From contig NZ_CP078138.1 of NCBI RefSeq assembly GCF_019212185.1, positions 1 through 64,000 on the forward strand: 64,000 bases of DNA, given 5' to 3'. Made by a program: the position numbers and the translations under genes. The notes under the pieces are model-generated. The model did not search any database and was not told where the DNA came from. It saw nothing but the letters and a program-made list of their open reading frames with translations. Below are positions 19,648-30,082 of this stretch, one piece after another. Each line of letters opens with the position of its first letter. Position 1 is the stretch's first letter. Source of the stretch: Pseudomonas fluorescens (lineage in GTDB: Bacteria > Pseudomonadota > Gammaproteobacteria > Pseudomonadales > Pseudomonadaceae).

Positions 19648-21234
19648 ATGCGCCTCGCTGCCCTACCGCTGTTGCTCGCCCCACTCTTGCTGAGCCCACT
19701 GGCCCAGGCTGCCGCCCTGAGCGTCTGCACCGAGGCCAGCCCGGAGGGCTTCGATGTCGTTCAATACAATTCGCTGACCACCACCAACGCATCGGCCGAC
19801 GTATTGATGAATCGCCTCGTGGACTTTGACACCCGCAGCGCCAAGGTGATCCCGAGCCTGGCCGACAGCTGGGAAGTCTCGGCCGATGGCCTGACGTACG
19901 TGTTCAAACTGCACCCGCAGGTTAAGTTTCACCGCACCGACTATTTCAGTCCGACCCGCGAAATGACCGCTGAAGACGTGAAATTCAGCTTTGATCGCAT
20001 GCTCGATCCGGCCAACCCCTGGCACAAAGTCGCCCAAAGCGGCTTCCCCCATGCCCAGTCGATGCAGCTGCCCGCATTGATCAAGAAAATCGACGCCCTT
20101 GACCCGCTGACCGTGCGCTTCACTCTTGACCACGCCGATTCAACCTTCCTCGCGACCCTGAGCATGGGCTTCGCTTCAATCTATTCGGCGGAATACGCGG
20201 ATCAGTTACTCAAGGCCGGCACCCCGGAAAAGCTCAATAGCCAACCGATCGGCACCGGCCCCTTCGTTTTTGCGCGCTTCCAGAAAGACGCTTCAATTCG
20301 CTACAAGGCCAACCGCGACTACTTCGCGGGCAAGCCTGCAGTCGATCCCCTGATATTCGCTATCACCCCGGATGCCAACGTGCGCCTGCAAAAACTGCGG
20401 CGTAACGAGTGCCAGATTGCCCTGTCGCCCAAACCGCTGGATGTCCAGGCCGCCACCCAGGAGCCCACCCTCAAGGTCGAGAGCACGCCGGCGTTCATGA
20501 CCGCCTTCGTGGCGATCAACAGCACTCACCCACCTCTGGACAAGCCGGAAGTGCGCCAGGCGATCAACCTCGCGTTCGACAAGCCGAGCTATCTGAAGGC
20601 AGTCTTCGAAGACACTGCGCAAGCCGCAAACGGGCCTTACCCGCCCAATACCTGGAGCTATGCCAAAGACCTGCCCGACTATCCCAAAGACCTGGCCAAG
20701 GCTCGAGCGTTGATGACCAAGGCCGGCCTCAAGGAGGGTTTCCAGACCACCATCTGGACGCGCCCCTCCGGCAGTCTGCTCAATCCCAACCCGAGCCTGG
20801 GCGCCCAACTGCTGCAGGCTGACCTGGCGGAAATCGGCATTCAGGCAGAAATCCGCGTGATCGAATGGGGCGAGTTGATTCGTCGCGCCAAGGCCGGCGA
20901 GCATGATCTGCTGTTCATGGGTTGGGCCGGCGACAACGGTGACCCGGACAACTTCCTGACACCGCAATTTTCCTGCGCCGCAGTCAAGTCGGGTACCAAC
21001 TTTGCGCGGTATTGCGACCAAGGCCTGGATAAGCTGATCAGCGCCGGCAAGACCACCACCGAGCAAGGCGTGCGCAGCAAGCTCTATGAACAGGCCCAGG
21101 CGCAGATTCATCAGCAGGCCCTTTGGCTGCCACTGGCCCACCCTACTGCCTATGCCCTGACGCGCAAGGACGTTCAGGGTTATCAAGTCAGCCCGTTTGG
21201 CCGCCAGGACTTTTCCAAGGTCAATATCAAGTAA
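19648..21234 (+). CDS. ABC transporter substrate-binding protein, peptide/DppA type
   Basis: Periplasmic solute-binding protein of family 5, 528 aa. A signal peptide covers about residues 1-22 (hydrophobic run, cleavage after AQA). The family signature is visible as VYVFKLHPQVKFH with TAEDVKFSFDRMLDP, and later PYPPNTWSYAKD. It resembles DppA and corresponds in position to P. aeruginosa PA5317, one of several DppA paralogues. No permease or ATPase genes are adjacent, so it must use a transporter encoded elsewhere. The ligand is presumed to be a di- or short peptide. Confidence 0.88.
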   Translation: MRLAALPLLLAPLLLSPLAQAAALSVCTEASPEGFDVVQYNSLTTTNASADVLMNRLVDFDTRSAKVIPSLADSWEVSADGLTYVFKLHPQVKFHRTDYFSPTREMTAEDVKFSFDRMLDPANPWHKVAQSGFPHAQSMQLPALIKKIDALDPLTVRFTLDHADSTFLATLSMGFASIYSAEYADQLLKAGTPEKLNSQPIGTGPFVFARFQKDASIRYKANRDYFAGKPAVDPLIFAITPDANVRLQKLRRNECQIALSPKPLDVQAATQEPTLKVESTPAFMTAFVAINSTHPPLDKPEVRQAINLAFDKPSYLKAVFEDTAQAANGPYPPNTWSYAKDLPDYPKDLAKARALMTKAGLKEGFQTTIWTRPSGSLLNPNPSLGAQLLQADLAEIGIQAEIRVIEWGELIRRAKAGEHDLLFMGWAGDNGDPDNFLTPQFSCAAVKSGTNFARYCDQGLDKLISAGKTTTEQGVRSKLYEQAQAQIHQQALWLPLAHPTAYALTRKDVQGYQVSPFGRQDFSKVNIK

Positions 21235-21244
21235 CCCGCAGAAC

Positions 21245-21327
21245 CTGTAGGAGCAAGCCTGCTCGCGATGGCGTCGTTTCAGTCATCTTGTGTGCGTTGA
21301 TCGCGAGCAGGCTCGCTCCGATTACAG
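21245..21327. repeat. REP doublet
   Basis: Two inverted REP units: CTGTAGGAGCAAGCCTGCTC on the left and its near-complement, GAGCAGGCTCGCTCCGATTACAG, split here as GCGAGCAGGCTCGCTCC plus GATTACAG, on the right. They lie between the converging peptide-binding protein gene and radC. Confidence 0.85.
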
Positions 21328-21339
21328 GGGGCTCGGCGC

Positions 21340-22014
21340 TCACATCCAGCCGTATTCGGCCATCGACAAGGGATCACCGTCTCCCACGATAAAGTGGTCA
21401 AGCACCCGCACGTCAACCAGCTCCAGCGCCTCCTGCAGGCGCTTGGTGAGCATTCGGTCAGCCTGGCTGGCCTCCGCATGCCCGGAAGGATGGTTGTGGC
21501 ACAGGATCAATGCTGCCGCGTTGTGTGCCAATGCGCGCTTGACCACCTGGCGTGGATGGACGCTGGTGTTATCGATCGAACCGCGAAACAGCGTCTCGAA
21601 TGCCAGCACCCGATGCCGGGTATCCAGAAACAGACAGCCAAACACCTCATGCGGCTCGTGCCGCAACATGGCTTTGAGGTAGTTGCGCACGTCATCCGGA
21701 CTCTTGAGCACCGATTCAAGGCTCAAGCGCTCCGCCAGGTGACGGCGAGCCATCTCGAGCACTGCCTGCAACTGGGCGAACTTTGCCGGGCCCAGCCCCA
21801 ACTGGCTGGCGAATGCCTGCTGGTCCGCCTCGAACAGACTGCGCAGGCTGCCAAATTGCTTCAGCAGGTGCCGCGCAAGGTCGACGGCACTTTTCCCAGC
21901 GACCCCGGTGCGCAGGAAAATAGCCAGAAGCTCAGCGTCCGACAGGCTCGCCGAACCCAGTTCCAGAAGTTTCTCTCGCGGCCGTTCCGTCGCCGGCCAA
22001 TCCCGAATGCTCAT
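21340..22014 (-). CDS. radC: RadC family protein (JAB/MPN domain)
   Basis: Protein of 224 aa with an N-terminal helix-hairpin-helix region ([16 protein letters not shown]) and a C-terminal JAMM metalloprotease-like fold. The metal motif [14 protein letters not shown] is complete (HxH plus S and D). The family was named for DNA repair, but in E. coli no direct repair role has held up, so the substrate is unknown. The ATG gives the standard N-terminus [16 protein letters not shown]. It is divergent from coaBC, as in P. aeruginosa and E. coli. Confidence 0.93.
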   Translation of the reverse strand: MSIRDWPATERPREKLLELGSASLSDAELLAIFLRTGVAGKSAVDLARHLLKQFGSLRSLFEADQQAFASQLGLGPAKFAQLQAVLEMARRHLAERLSLESVLKSPDDVRNYLKAMLRHEPHEVFGCLFLDTRHRVLAFETLFRGSIDNTSVHPRQVVKRALAHNAAALILCHNHPSGHAEASQADRMLTKRLQEALELVDVRVLDHFIVGDGDPLSMAEYGWM

Positions 22015-22148
22015 AGCACCTCCCTGTATGTGGGCGCCGCTGTTCCGTTGCGGTCGCTGTGATATCGTAGCCCATCTTTTTTGCAGGCGATTTCACCCTG
22101 GGGAGGGGGTTTCGCCATGCAGTCATCAACGAAATGAAAGGCAGACCT

Positions 22149-23357
22149 ATGCAGCGGCTGTATCGGAAACGCATCGTTCTGGGCGTCGGCGGCGGCATTG
22201 CGGCCTACAAGAGCGCCGAACTGGTTCGCCGCCTGATCGACCAGGGCGCAGAAGTGCGCGTGGTCATGACCCGTGGCGGCAGCGAGTTCATTACCCCGCT
22301 AACCATGCAGGCGCTCTCCGGGCACCCGGTGCACCTGGACCTGCTGGACCCGGCCGCCGAAGCCGCGATGGGCCACATCGAACTGGCCAAATGGGCAGAC
22401 CTGGTGCTGATCGCACCGGCCACCGCGGACGTGATCGCCCGCCTGGCCCAGGGCATCGCCAACGACCTGCTGACCACCCTGGTACTGGCCACCGACGCCA
22501 TCGTCGCCTTGGCACCCGCCATGAACCAGGCCATGTGGCGCGACCCGGCTACCCAGGCCAATACCCAATTGCTCGAGAGCCGGGGTCTCAAGGTCTTCGG
22601 CCCGGCGTCAGGTAGCCAGGCCTGCGGCGACGTGGGCATGGGCCGCATGATGGAAGCCGATGACCTGGCCCAATGTGCCGCCGACTGCTTCCAGCGCCAG
22701 GCATTGACCGGCCGCCACGTCCTGATCACCGCCGGCCCGACCCAGGAAAACATCGATCCGGTGCGCTACATCACCAACCACAGCTCCGGAAAAATGGGTT
22801 TCGCCCTGGCTGAAGCCGCTGTCGAAGCGGGCGCCCGCGTCACCTTGATCACCGGTCCGGTGCATTTGCCGACGCCAGATCGAGTCACGCGCATCGATGT
22901 GGTCAGCGCTCGCGACATGCTCGCCGCCTGTGAAGCCGCGATCCCGTGTGACCTGTTTATTGCCTCCGCCGCGGTTGCAGACTACCGCCCGGAAGTCGTT
23001 GCGCCACAAAAACTCAAGAAAGACCCTACGACCGGCGATGGTTTTGTCCTGCAAATGGTGCGTAACCCAGACATTCTGGCCACCATTTCCACCCGCCCCG
23101 ATCGTCCGTTCAGCGTCGGCTTCGCCGCCGAGACCGAACACCTGCTCGATTACGCCGCACGCAAGCTCAAGGACAAGAACCTCGACTTGATCGTCGCCAA
23201 TGACGTGGCCAACCCCAGCATTGGCTTCAACAGCGAGGAAAACGCTTGCAGCGTGATCGACCGTGAACTGCAAGCCACCCTTTTCGCCCAGACCAGCAAG
23301 GGCAAGATTGCCCGCCAGCTGATCACTTTTATCGCCGAACGTCTGAACCAGGTTTAA
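22149..23357 (+). CDS. coaBC: Bifunctional phosphopantothenoylcysteine decarboxylase / synthetase
   Basis: Coenzyme A biosynthesis: the N-terminal CoaC flavoprotein domain decarboxylates 4'-phosphopantothenoylcysteine, and the C-terminal CoaB domain makes it using CTP. It has 402 aa. The flavodoxin-like start is [18 protein letters not shown]; the CoaC active-site His is in [11 protein letters not shown]; the CoaB part begins near residue 190 with [21 protein letters not shown] 22149 has GAAAGG 7 bp upstream and matches the family start better than the ATG at 22134. dut follows 5 bp later, so the two are co-transcribed. Confidence 0.95.
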   Translation: MQRLYRKRIVLGVGGGIAAYKSAELVRRLIDQGAEVRVVMTRGGSEFITPLTMQALSGHPVHLDLLDPAAEAAMGHIELAKWADLVLIAPATADVIARLAQGIANDLLTTLVLATDAIVALAPAMNQAMWRDPATQANTQLLESRGLKVFGPASGSQACGDVGMGRMMEADDLAQCAADCFQRQALTGRHVLITAGPTQENIDPVRYITNHSSGKMGFALAEAAVEAGARVTLITGPVHLPTPDRVTRIDVVSARDMLAACEAAIPCDLFIASAAVADYRPEVVAPQKLKKDPTTGDGFVLQMVRNPDILATISTRPDRPFSVGFAAETEHLLDYAARKLKDKNLDLIVANDVANPSIGFNSEENACSVIDRELQATLFAQTSKGKIARQLITFIAERLNQV

Positions 23358-23362
23358 CTCGT

Positions 23363-23818
23363 ATGCACGCTTTGCAAGCCAAAATCCTCGACCCACGCAT
23401 CGGCCGCGAATTCCCGCTGCCCCAGTACGCCACCCCTGGCTCCGCCGGCCTTGACCTGCGGGCCATGCTGGACCAGGACACGGTGATCAAACCGGGTGAA
23501 ACCCTGCTGATCCCCACCGGCCTGTCGGTGTACATCGGCGATCCGGGCCTGGCGGCACTGATCCTTCCGCGTTCGGGCCTGGGCCACAAACACGGCATCG
23601 TACTGGGCAACCTGGTTGGCCTGATCGACTCCGACTACCAGGGCCCGCTGATGGTGTCCTGCTGGAACCGTGGCCAGACTGATTTCACCATGACCGTCGG
23701 CGAGCGCCTGGCGCAGCTGGTGTTGGTGCCGGTTGTGCAAGCGCACTTCGAAATGGTTGAGGAATTCGTTGAAACCGAGCGCGGCGCTGGCGGTTTCGGC
23801 CACTCCGGGACCCAGTAA
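23363..23818 (+). CDS. dut: Deoxyuridine 5'-triphosphate nucleotidohydrolase (dUTPase)
   Basis: Trimeric enzyme hydrolysing dUTP to dUMP and pyrophosphate, which keeps uracil out of DNA and supplies dTMP synthesis. It has 151 aa. The conserved motifs are readable: [11 protein letters not shown] (1), [11 protein letters not shown] (2), [15 protein letters not shown] (3), [12 protein letters not shown] (4) and [12 protein letters not shown] (5). It is 5 bp after coaBC. A hairpin at 23834-23860 lies shortly after the stop. Confidence 0.97.
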   Translation: MHALQAKILDPRIGREFPLPQYATPGSAGLDLRAMLDQDTVIKPGETLLIPTGLSVYIGDPGLAALILPRSGLGHKHGIVLGNLVGLIDSDYQGPLMVSCWNRGQTDFTMTVGERLAQLVLVPVVQAHFEMVEEFVETERGAGGFGHSGTQ

Positions 23819-23833
23819 CCGGGAAAAACCCGT

Positions 23834-23860
23834 CATGGCGAGCAGGCATTCCTCGCCATG
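23834..23860 (+). terminator. Hairpin after dut
   Basis: CATGGCGAG and CTCGCCATG form a perfect 9-bp stem around 9 bases. The bases after it (AATTTCAG) are only weakly T-rich, so it may be a REP-like or attenuating hairpin. The rest of the 241-bp gap to algC has no gene. Confidence 0.5.
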
Positions 23861-24059
23861 AATTTCAGATTGTCATCTGCAAGGTTTAGCGCCGAAATTC
23901 AAGGCATTGGCGAGCCAAAGCCACGCCAGACAAGGCGTCATGGCCCTTTCATACCACGAACTCTGGGTGGAAAACGCCGTCATACCCTTCAGTTTGAGCC
24001 TGCCGTCGAATTGAATCGCCGGCGTGTCCCGCCACTTTCGAGATGGAGCATTTGTGCAG

Positions 24060-25457
24060 ATGAGCAGCCCCGCCCCTGTCGCCCCGACGCTACCCGACAG
24101 CATCTTCCGCGCCTACGACATTCGCGGCACGGTGCCTGAATTCCTCAATGCCGAAACCGCCTACTGGATCGGCCGCGCCATCGGCTCGCAGAGCCTGGCC
24201 CAAGGCGAGCCGAACATTTCCGTCGGCCGTGATGGTCGTTTGTCCGGCCCCGAGCTGGTTGCCGAACTGATCCGCGGCATCGCTGAAAGCGGTTGCCATG
24301 TCAGCGACGTCGGCCTCGTGCCGACACCCGCGCTGTACTACGCCGCCAACGTGCTGGCCGGCAAGTCCGGGGTGATGCTCACTGGCAGCCACAACCCGTC
24401 GAACTACAACGGTTTCAAGATCGTCATTGCCGGCGACACCTTGGCCAATGAGCAAATCCAGGCGCTGCACGAGCGCCTGAAAACCAACAATCTGACCAGC
24501 GGTCAGGGCAGCGTGACACGGGTTGAAATCCTCGACCGCTATACCACTGAAGTCGTCCAGGACATCAAGCTGGACCGACGTCTGAAAGTGGTGGTCGATT
24601 GCGGTAACGGCGCCGCGGGCGTCATTGCCCCGCAATTGATCGAAGCGCTGAATTGCGAAGTCATTCCGTTGTTCTGCGAGGTCGACGGCAATTTCCCCAA
24701 CCACCACCCGGACCCGGGTAAACCGGAAAACCTGGTCGATTTGATTGCCAAGGTCAAGGAAACCCAAGCTGACATCGGCTTGGCCTTCGACGGCGACGGC
24801 GACCGCGTCGGTGTGGTGACCAACACCGGGACCATCGTCTTCCCTGATCGTCTGCTGATGCTGTTTGCTCGCGACGTGCTGGCCCGCAATCCGGATGCGC
24901 AGATTATTTTCGACGTCAAATGCACCCGCCGTCTGATCCCGCTGATCAAGGAATATGGCGGCCAGTCGCTGATGTGGAAGACCGGTCACTCGCTGATCAA
25001 AAAGAAAATGAAGCAGTCCGGCGCTTTGCTGGCCGGCGAAATGAGCGGCCATATCTTCTTCAAGGAGCGTTGGTTCGGTTTCGACGACGGCATCTACAGC
25101 GCCGCACGCCTGCTGGAAATCCTCAGCCAGGAAAAATCCAGCGCTGAAGAGCTGTTCGCGACCTTCCCGAACGATATTTCCACGCCGGAAATCAATATCC
25201 ATGTGACCGAAGAGAGCAAATTCAGCATCATTGATGCACTGCACGACGCCCAGTGGGGCGACGGTGCCGACCTGACCACCATTGACGGTGTGCGAGTCGA
25301 CTATGCCAAAGGCTGGGGCCTGGTACGCGCCTCCAACACCACACCGGTGCTGGTACTGCGCTTCGAGGCCGATGACGAGGCTGAATTGCAGCGCATCAAG
25401 GATGTGTTCCACACCCAACTGAAGCGTGTTGCACCTGATCTCCAACTACCGTTCTGA
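24060..25457 (+). CDS. algC: Phosphomannomutase/phosphoglucomutase AlgC
   Basis: Alpha-D-phosphohexomutase of 465 aa serving alginate, LPS core and rhamnolipid precursors. The four family sites are present: catalytic serine in TGSHNPSNYNG (about residue 108), metal loop DGDGDRVG, sugar loop GEMSGHIFF and phosphate site RASNTTPV. It aligns nearly throughout with P. aeruginosa AlgC. ATG 24060 fits that protein's start; the frame is open to 24024. The 241-bp upstream gap has no AlgR site I could recognise. argB follows after 17 bp. Confidence 0.95.
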   Translation: MSSPAPVAPTLPDSIFRAYDIRGTVPEFLNAETAYWIGRAIGSQSLAQGEPNISVGRDGRLSGPELVAELIRGIAESGCHVSDVGLVPTPALYYAANVLAGKSGVMLTGSHNPSNYNGFKIVIAGDTLANEQIQALHERLKTNNLTSGQGSVTRVEILDRYTTEVVQDIKLDRRLKVVVDCGNGAAGVIAPQLIEALNCEVIPLFCEVDGNFPNHHPDPGKPENLVDLIAKVKETQADIGLAFDGDGDRVGVVTNTGTIVFPDRLLMLFARDVLARNPDAQIIFDVKCTRRLIPLIKEYGGQSLMWKTGHSLIKKKMKQSGALLAGEMSGHIFFKERWFGFDDGIYSAARLLEILSQEKSSAEELFATFPNDISTPEINIHVTEESKFSIIDALHDAQWGDGADLTTIDGVRVDYAKGWGLVRASNTTPVLVLRFEADDEAELQRIKDVFHTQLKRVAPDLQLPF

Positions 25458-25474
25458 TTCACCCGGAGCCCTGA

Positions 25475-26380
<906 letters not shown>

Positions 26381-26394
26381 GCAACAGCGCAGAC

Positions 26395-26434
26395 AAAAAG
26401 ACCCCGCTCAGCCTGGCTAAGCGGGGTCTTTTTT
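26395..26434. terminator. Bidirectional terminator between argB and pyrE
   Basis: AAGACCCCGCT and AGCGGGGTCTT form an 11-bp stem with an inner AGC/GCT extension, flanked by A-run and T-run. It lies between the converging argB and pyrE genes. Confidence 0.9.
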
Positions 26435-26448
26435 ATTCAGCGAACAAC

Positions 26449-26480
26449 CTGTGGGAGCGGGCTTGCCCGCCCCCACACAG
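26449..26480. repeat. REP-like palindrome
   Basis: CTGTGGGAGCGGGC and GCCCGCCCCCACACAG are inverted copies around a few bases. It lies between the argB/pyrE terminator and the pyrE stop. Confidence 0.7.
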
Positions 26481-26488
26481 ATTTATGG

Positions 26489-27133
26489 TCAAACGCCGAA
26501 CTGTGCGCGGTACGCTTCCACGGCTGGCAGATGCTGCTTGAGCTGCGGATCGTCTGCAAGGAATTCCAGCACCTGGTTCAGCGAAACGATGCTGATCACC
26601 GGAATCCCGAAATCGCGCTCCACTTCCTGGATCGCCGACAATTCACCATTGCCGCGCTCCTGGCGGTTCAGCGCAATCAACACGCCGGCGGCCTTGGCAC
26701 CGTCCTGGGAAGCAATGATCTGCATCACTTCACGGATTGCCGTGCCCGCCGTGATCACGTCGTCGATGATCAACACTTCACCGGTCAACGGCGCGCCCAC
26801 CAGGCTGCCGCCCTCGCCGTGGGCCTTGGCTTCCTTGCGGTTGAAGCACCAAGGCAGATCACGATCGTGATGCTCGGCCAGCGCCACCGCAGTGGTGGCC
26901 GCCAAAGGAATGCCCTTGTAGGCCGGGCCAAACAGAACATCAAAGGAAATACCGCTCTCGGCGATGGCCGCGGCGTAGAAACGCCCCAGCTGCGCCAGCG
27001 CCGAACCCGAGTTGAACAGGCCAGCATTGAAGAAGTAAGGACTGGTACGCCCGGACTTCAGGGTGAACTCACCGAAGCGCAAAACGCCGCGATCGATGGC
27101 AAAACGAATGAAATCGCGTTGATACGCTTGCAT
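26489..27133 (-). CDS. pyrE: Orotate phosphoribosyltransferase
   Basis: Pyrimidine biosynthesis: orotate and PRPP to OMP. It has 214 aa, the usual PyrE length. The PRPP motif [16 protein letters not shown] lies near residue 119-134, and [12 protein letters not shown] is a substrate-site region. ATG 27133 gives the family start [16 protein letters not shown]; the open frame to 27154 adds 7 atypical residues. It is divergent from crc, as in other pseudomonads and the enterobacterial pyrE region. Confidence 0.96.
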   Translation of the reverse strand: MQAYQRDFIRFAIDRGVLRFGEFTLKSGRTSPYFFNAGLFNSGSALAQLGRFYAAAIAESGISFDVLFGPAYKGIPLAATTAVALAEHHDRDLPWCFNRKEAKAHGEGGSLVGAPLTGEVLIIDDVITAGTAIREVMQIIASQDGAKAAGVLIALNRQERGNGELSAIQEVERDFGIPVISIVSLNQVLEFLADDPQLKQHLPAVEAYRAQFGV

Positions 27134-27161
27134 GCAAAAAACCCCAAATACCACGGATTTA

Positions 27162-27192
27162 GCTAATTAGCTTGACGCCGTGTATCATACAC
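27162..27192. promoter_or_regulatory. Two palindromes in the pyrE-crc gap
   Basis: GCTAATTAGC (27162-27171) and GTGTATCATACAC (27180-27192) are perfect palindromes in the 82-bp divergent gap. They lie where both promoters must be; no regulator is assigned, and no good -35/-10 pair was found for either gene. Confidence 0.4.
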
Positions 27193-27215
27193 GCACGCGA
27201 TTTTTGGGGCCATTT

Positions 27216-27995
27216 ATGCGGATCATCAGTGTGAACGTCAATGGTATTCAGGCGGCAGTCGAGCGCGGTTTGCTCAGTTGGCTGCAAGCCCAGAATGCCG
27301 ACGTCATCTGCTTGCAGGACACCCGCGCCTCCGCCTTTGAACTGGACGATCCAGCCTTCCAACTGGACGGCTACTTCCTTTATGCCTGCGATGCCGAAGT
27401 TCCCGCCCAAGGCGGTGTGGCTTTGTATTCGCGGCTGCAACCGAAGGCGGTCATCAGCGGTCTCGGTTTCGAGACGGCAGACCGCTACGGGCGCTACCTG
27501 CAAGCCGATTTCGACAAGGTCAGCATCGCGACCTTGCTGCTCCCTTCGGGGCAGAACGGCGATGAAGACTTGAACCAGAAGTTCAAGCTAATGGACGATT
27601 TCGCCCGTTATCTCGATAAACAGCGGCGCAAGCGGCGCGAGTACATCTACTGTGGCTCGCTGTACGTGGCGCAACAGAAGCTGGATATCAAGAACTGGCG
27701 AGACAGCCAGCAATCCCCGGGCTTCCTGGCGCCTGAGCGTGCCTGGATGGACGAGATTGTCGGTAACATGGGTTACGTCGACGCCCTGCGCGAAGTCAGC
27801 CGTGAAGGCGATCAGTACAGCTGGTGGCCGGACAACGAACAGGCTGAGATGCTCAATCTGGGCTGGCGTTTCGACTATCAGTTGCTGACCCCGGGCCTGC
27901 GTCGCTTTGTGCGCAGCGCACGCCTGCCACGTCAACCGCGGTTCTCGCAACACGCGCCGTTGATCGTGGACTATGACTGGACGCTGACGATCTAA
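27216..27995 (+). CDS. crc: Catabolite repression control protein Crc
   Basis: Co-repressor of catabolite repression in Pseudomonas, 259 aa. It works with Hfq on A-rich (AAnAAnAA) leader motifs of target mRNAs and is antagonised by CrcZ-type RNAs encoded elsewhere. The protein has an exonuclease-endonuclease-phosphatase fold (MRIISVNVNGIQA, NADVICLQDTRA, HAPLIVDYDW) but lacks the full catalytic set of true exonuclease III enzymes: CLQDTRA replaces the usual CLQETK. It matches P. aeruginosa Crc nearly residue for residue. ATG 27216 is the conserved start. Confidence 0.97.
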   Translation: MRIISVNVNGIQAAVERGLLSWLQAQNADVICLQDTRASAFELDDPAFQLDGYFLYACDAEVPAQGGVALYSRLQPKAVISGLGFETADRYGRYLQADFDKVSIATLLLPSGQNGDEDLNQKFKLMDDFARYLDKQRRKRREYIYCGSLYVAQQKLDIKNWRDSQQSPGFLAPERAWMDEIVGNMGYVDALREVSREGDQYSWWPDNEQAEMLNLGWRFDYQLLTPGLRRFVRSARLPRQPRFSQHAPLIVDYDWTLTI

Positions 27996-28030
27996 GCAGC
28001 CGATCACTGACGGTCTAAAAGACGATCACG

Positions 28031-28065
28031 AAAATGCCCGTATCGCAGGATACGGGCATTTTTTT
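28031..28065 (+). terminator. Rho-independent terminator after crc
   Basis: ATGCCCGTATC and GATACGGGCAT form an 11-bp stem with a short GCAG loop, AAAA before and seven T after. It could also serve the converging gltS gene. Confidence 0.9.
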
Positions 28066-28099
28066 GCGCTTTACCCAAGTGTTTCCCGCGCGCCACACT

Positions 28100-29305
28100 T
28101 CAAGCTGCGGTAAAAAACGGCAACGCCAGATACAACTTGATCACGATGACATTGACAATGTCGATGAAGAAAGCGCCGACCATTGGCACCACCAGGAACG
28201 CTATCTGCGAAGGGCCGTAACGTTGCGTTACCGCTTGCATGTTAGCGATGGCCGTTGGCGTGGCACCCAGACCGAAACCGCAATGCCCTGCCGACAATAC
28301 CGCCGCATCATAATTACTGCCCATGATCCTGAACGTCACAAAAATGGCGAACAGTGCCATGACCAGCGTTTGCACAGCCAGAATGATAAATATCGGCAAT
28401 GCCAATGCAGCCAGGTCCCACAGTTTAAGTGACATAAGTGCAATCGCCAGGAACAGCGACAAACTGACATTTCCCAGCACAGAAACTTCACGCTCAAATA
28501 CCTGATACATGCCAAGCGCTGAAAGTCCGTTTCTTAAAAGCACGCCGACAAACAAAACACACACAAAGGTCGGCAACTCAAACGCAGTTCCCAGCAGCAG
28601 GCCATTGAGCAGAGTACCCGCCAAAAGACTGACCGCAATCAGAGCCAGGGTTTCGATAAACGAAAATGGCGTAATTGCACGCTCCTTGTTTGGCTGCTCA
28701 AAGCCTTTTGGACACTGCGGCTTTCCATGGTCTAGACCCGGAGTTTTGACGCGACCAATGAGCAGGCGCGCAACTGGACCACCAATCAAGCCGCCCAGCA
28801 CCAAGCCAAAGGTCGCGGATGCCATCGCCAGTTCAGAGGCGGAGGCCAGGCCGTACTTTTCACTGAAGGTCGCCCCCCACGCAGCGCCGGTACCATGGCC
28901 GCCTGCCAATGTAATAGAGCCTGTCAGCAGGCCCATCAACGGATCGAGCCCCAGCGCCTTGGCAAGTCCGATACCCATGGCATTTTGTACAACCAGAAGC
29001 CCGGTAACCGCCAGCAGGAAGATCCCCACCACCCGGCCACCTTTCTTCAAACTCGCGAAGTCGGCACTCAAGCCAATGGTGGCAAAAAACGCCAGCATCA
29101 ACGGCGTTTGCAGCGAAGTATCAAATCGAACTTCGATATCCAGTACACGCAAGATCAAAAGAAATAGAGCAACTACCAGTCCGCCTGCTACAGGTTCAGG
29201 AATATTGTAAGTGCGCAGAAATCCGAAACGGGCAACGAGACCACGCCCTAATAACAGCACTAAAGAAGCGGCGACAAGCGTCCCATAAAAATCGAGCTGA
29301 AGCAT
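28100..29305 (-). CDS. gltS: Sodium/glutamate symporter GltS
   Basis: Inner-membrane Na+/glutamate carrier of 401 aa with about 10 hydrophobic helices. Family features include YNIPEPVAGGLVVAL near the N-terminus, GSITLAGGHGTGAAWG (first re-entrant loop) and SAGHCGFGLGATPTAIANMQ (second). ATG 29305 aligns with the E. coli GltS start; an ATG at 29323 with weak GGAT is possible, and neither ribosome site is strong. The coding sequence is richer in A+T than crc and rph around it, suggesting gain by transfer or slow amelioration. Confidence 0.9.
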   Translation of the reverse strand: MLQLDFYGTLVAASLVLLLGRGLVARFGFLRTYNIPEPVAGGLVVALFLLILRVLDIEVRFDTSLQTPLMLAFFATIGLSADFASLKKGGRVVGIFLLAVTGLLVVQNAMGIGLAKALGLDPLMGLLTGSITLAGGHGTGAAWGATFSEKYGLASASELAMASATFGLVLGGLIGGPVARLLIGRVKTPGLDHGKPQCPKGFEQPNKERAITPFSFIETLALIAVSLLAGTLLNGLLLGTAFELPTFVCVLFVGVLLRNGLSALGMYQVFEREVSVLGNVSLSLFLAIALMSLKLWDLAALALPIFIILAVQTLVMALFAIFVTFRIMGSNYDAAVLSAGHCGFGLGATPTAIANMQAVTQRYGPSQIAFLVVPMVGAFFIDIVNVIVIKLYLALPFFTAA

Positions 29306-29684
29306 TTGTAAGTTCTTTATCATATATCCAGAGGCGAACTGTTTACCTGGACACGCCTCTTGAACAGGTTGATTCGTCTCAACACCGGCTAGCTTTTAAT
29401 TCAACGACCGTCAATGGCCCGAATATATCGAAATATTTCTGAGCGAATATTACGTGGCGCAACTTTATCAATCGTCAAATCCAATTGCCAAGCTTACAAG
29501 GCATTGCAGCTTGTAACTGGATATTTGATATATCAGCCATTTATTGGAATGAGTTTTATTTACCTGGCCGCCATCGAGCAATATGACAGAAGAACCCAAC
29601 CGCAGAAAAACAAATGCCCCGACAGGTCGGGGCATTTTCTTTATCTGCAGTGGACCGCGCTTCCTTCAGCGGCAGCGCCCTGGC
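29306..29684. other. AT-rich gap upstream of gltS, with a terminator
   Basis: This 379-bp gap lies between gltS and the DUF4870 gene, both on the minus strand. The part nearest gltS is visibly AT-rich and is the likely gltS promoter region. At 29612-29638 AAATGCCCCGAC and GTCGGGGCATTT form a terminator for the DUF4870 gene, read toward gltS. An open frame at 29414-29692 on the plus strand has no ribosome site or known domain and is not called. Confidence 0.6.
29612..29638 (-). terminator. Terminator after DUF4870 gene
   Basis: AAATGCCCCGAC and GTCGGGGCATTT form a stem with a 2-base loop. On the minus strand the stem ends in ATTTGTTTTT, giving a usable U-tract 47 bp past the DUF4870 stop. Confidence 0.75.
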
Positions 29685-30053
29685 TTACTTGATCAACCGC
29701 CAGGTGAACGGATACCGATAAGGCACCCCTTCATTGGCTTTCACCCCGGCAATGATCGTCAGTACTAACGCACCGATGGCCACTAGGCCGAACAGGAAAA
29801 AGCCGATTACCACTACCATCAACAGCAGGCAGATGGCCGAAGCGATGGCCACGCTGATCTGGAAATTCAGTGCCTCTTTGCCCTGATCGTCGATGAATGG
29901 GTCAGTTTCCCGCTTCATCTGCCACAGAATCAGCGGCCCGATCAGAGAACCAAAGGGTACCCAGATCCCCAGCAAGGCCGAGAGATGGCAGAACATCGCC
30001 CACTGGCGAACCTGACGGCTCGGCACGGGCAGTGGAAGTTGCTCATCACTCAT
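29685..30053 (-). CDS. DUF4870 membrane protein
   Basis: Small inner-membrane protein of 122 aa with about three hydrophobic segments. The family pattern is seen in MFCHLSALLGIWVPFGSLIG and in DDQGKEALNFQISV near the middle. Function is unknown; such proteins resemble small Tic20-like membrane proteins. AAGGAG precedes the ATG. It follows rph by 29 bp on the same strand, so the two may form one transcript ending at 29612-29638. Confidence 0.85.
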   Translation of the reverse strand: MSDEQLPLPVPSRQVRQWAMFCHLSALLGIWVPFGSLIGPLILWQMKRETDPFIDDQGKEALNFQISVAIASAICLLLMVVVIGFFLFGLVAIGALVLTIIAGVKANEGVPYRYPFTWRLIK

Positions 30054-30082
30054 GACGCTCTCCTTGCCGGCAACGGGATCTA

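Noticed and set aside
23861..24059. AlgR binding site upstream of algC
   Set aside because: Only a weak GTTCGTG-like match was seen; not enough to call.
29414..29692. 92-codon plus-strand open frame upstream of gltS
   Set aside because: It runs across a terminator and into the end of the DUF4870 gene on the other strand, with no ribosome site.
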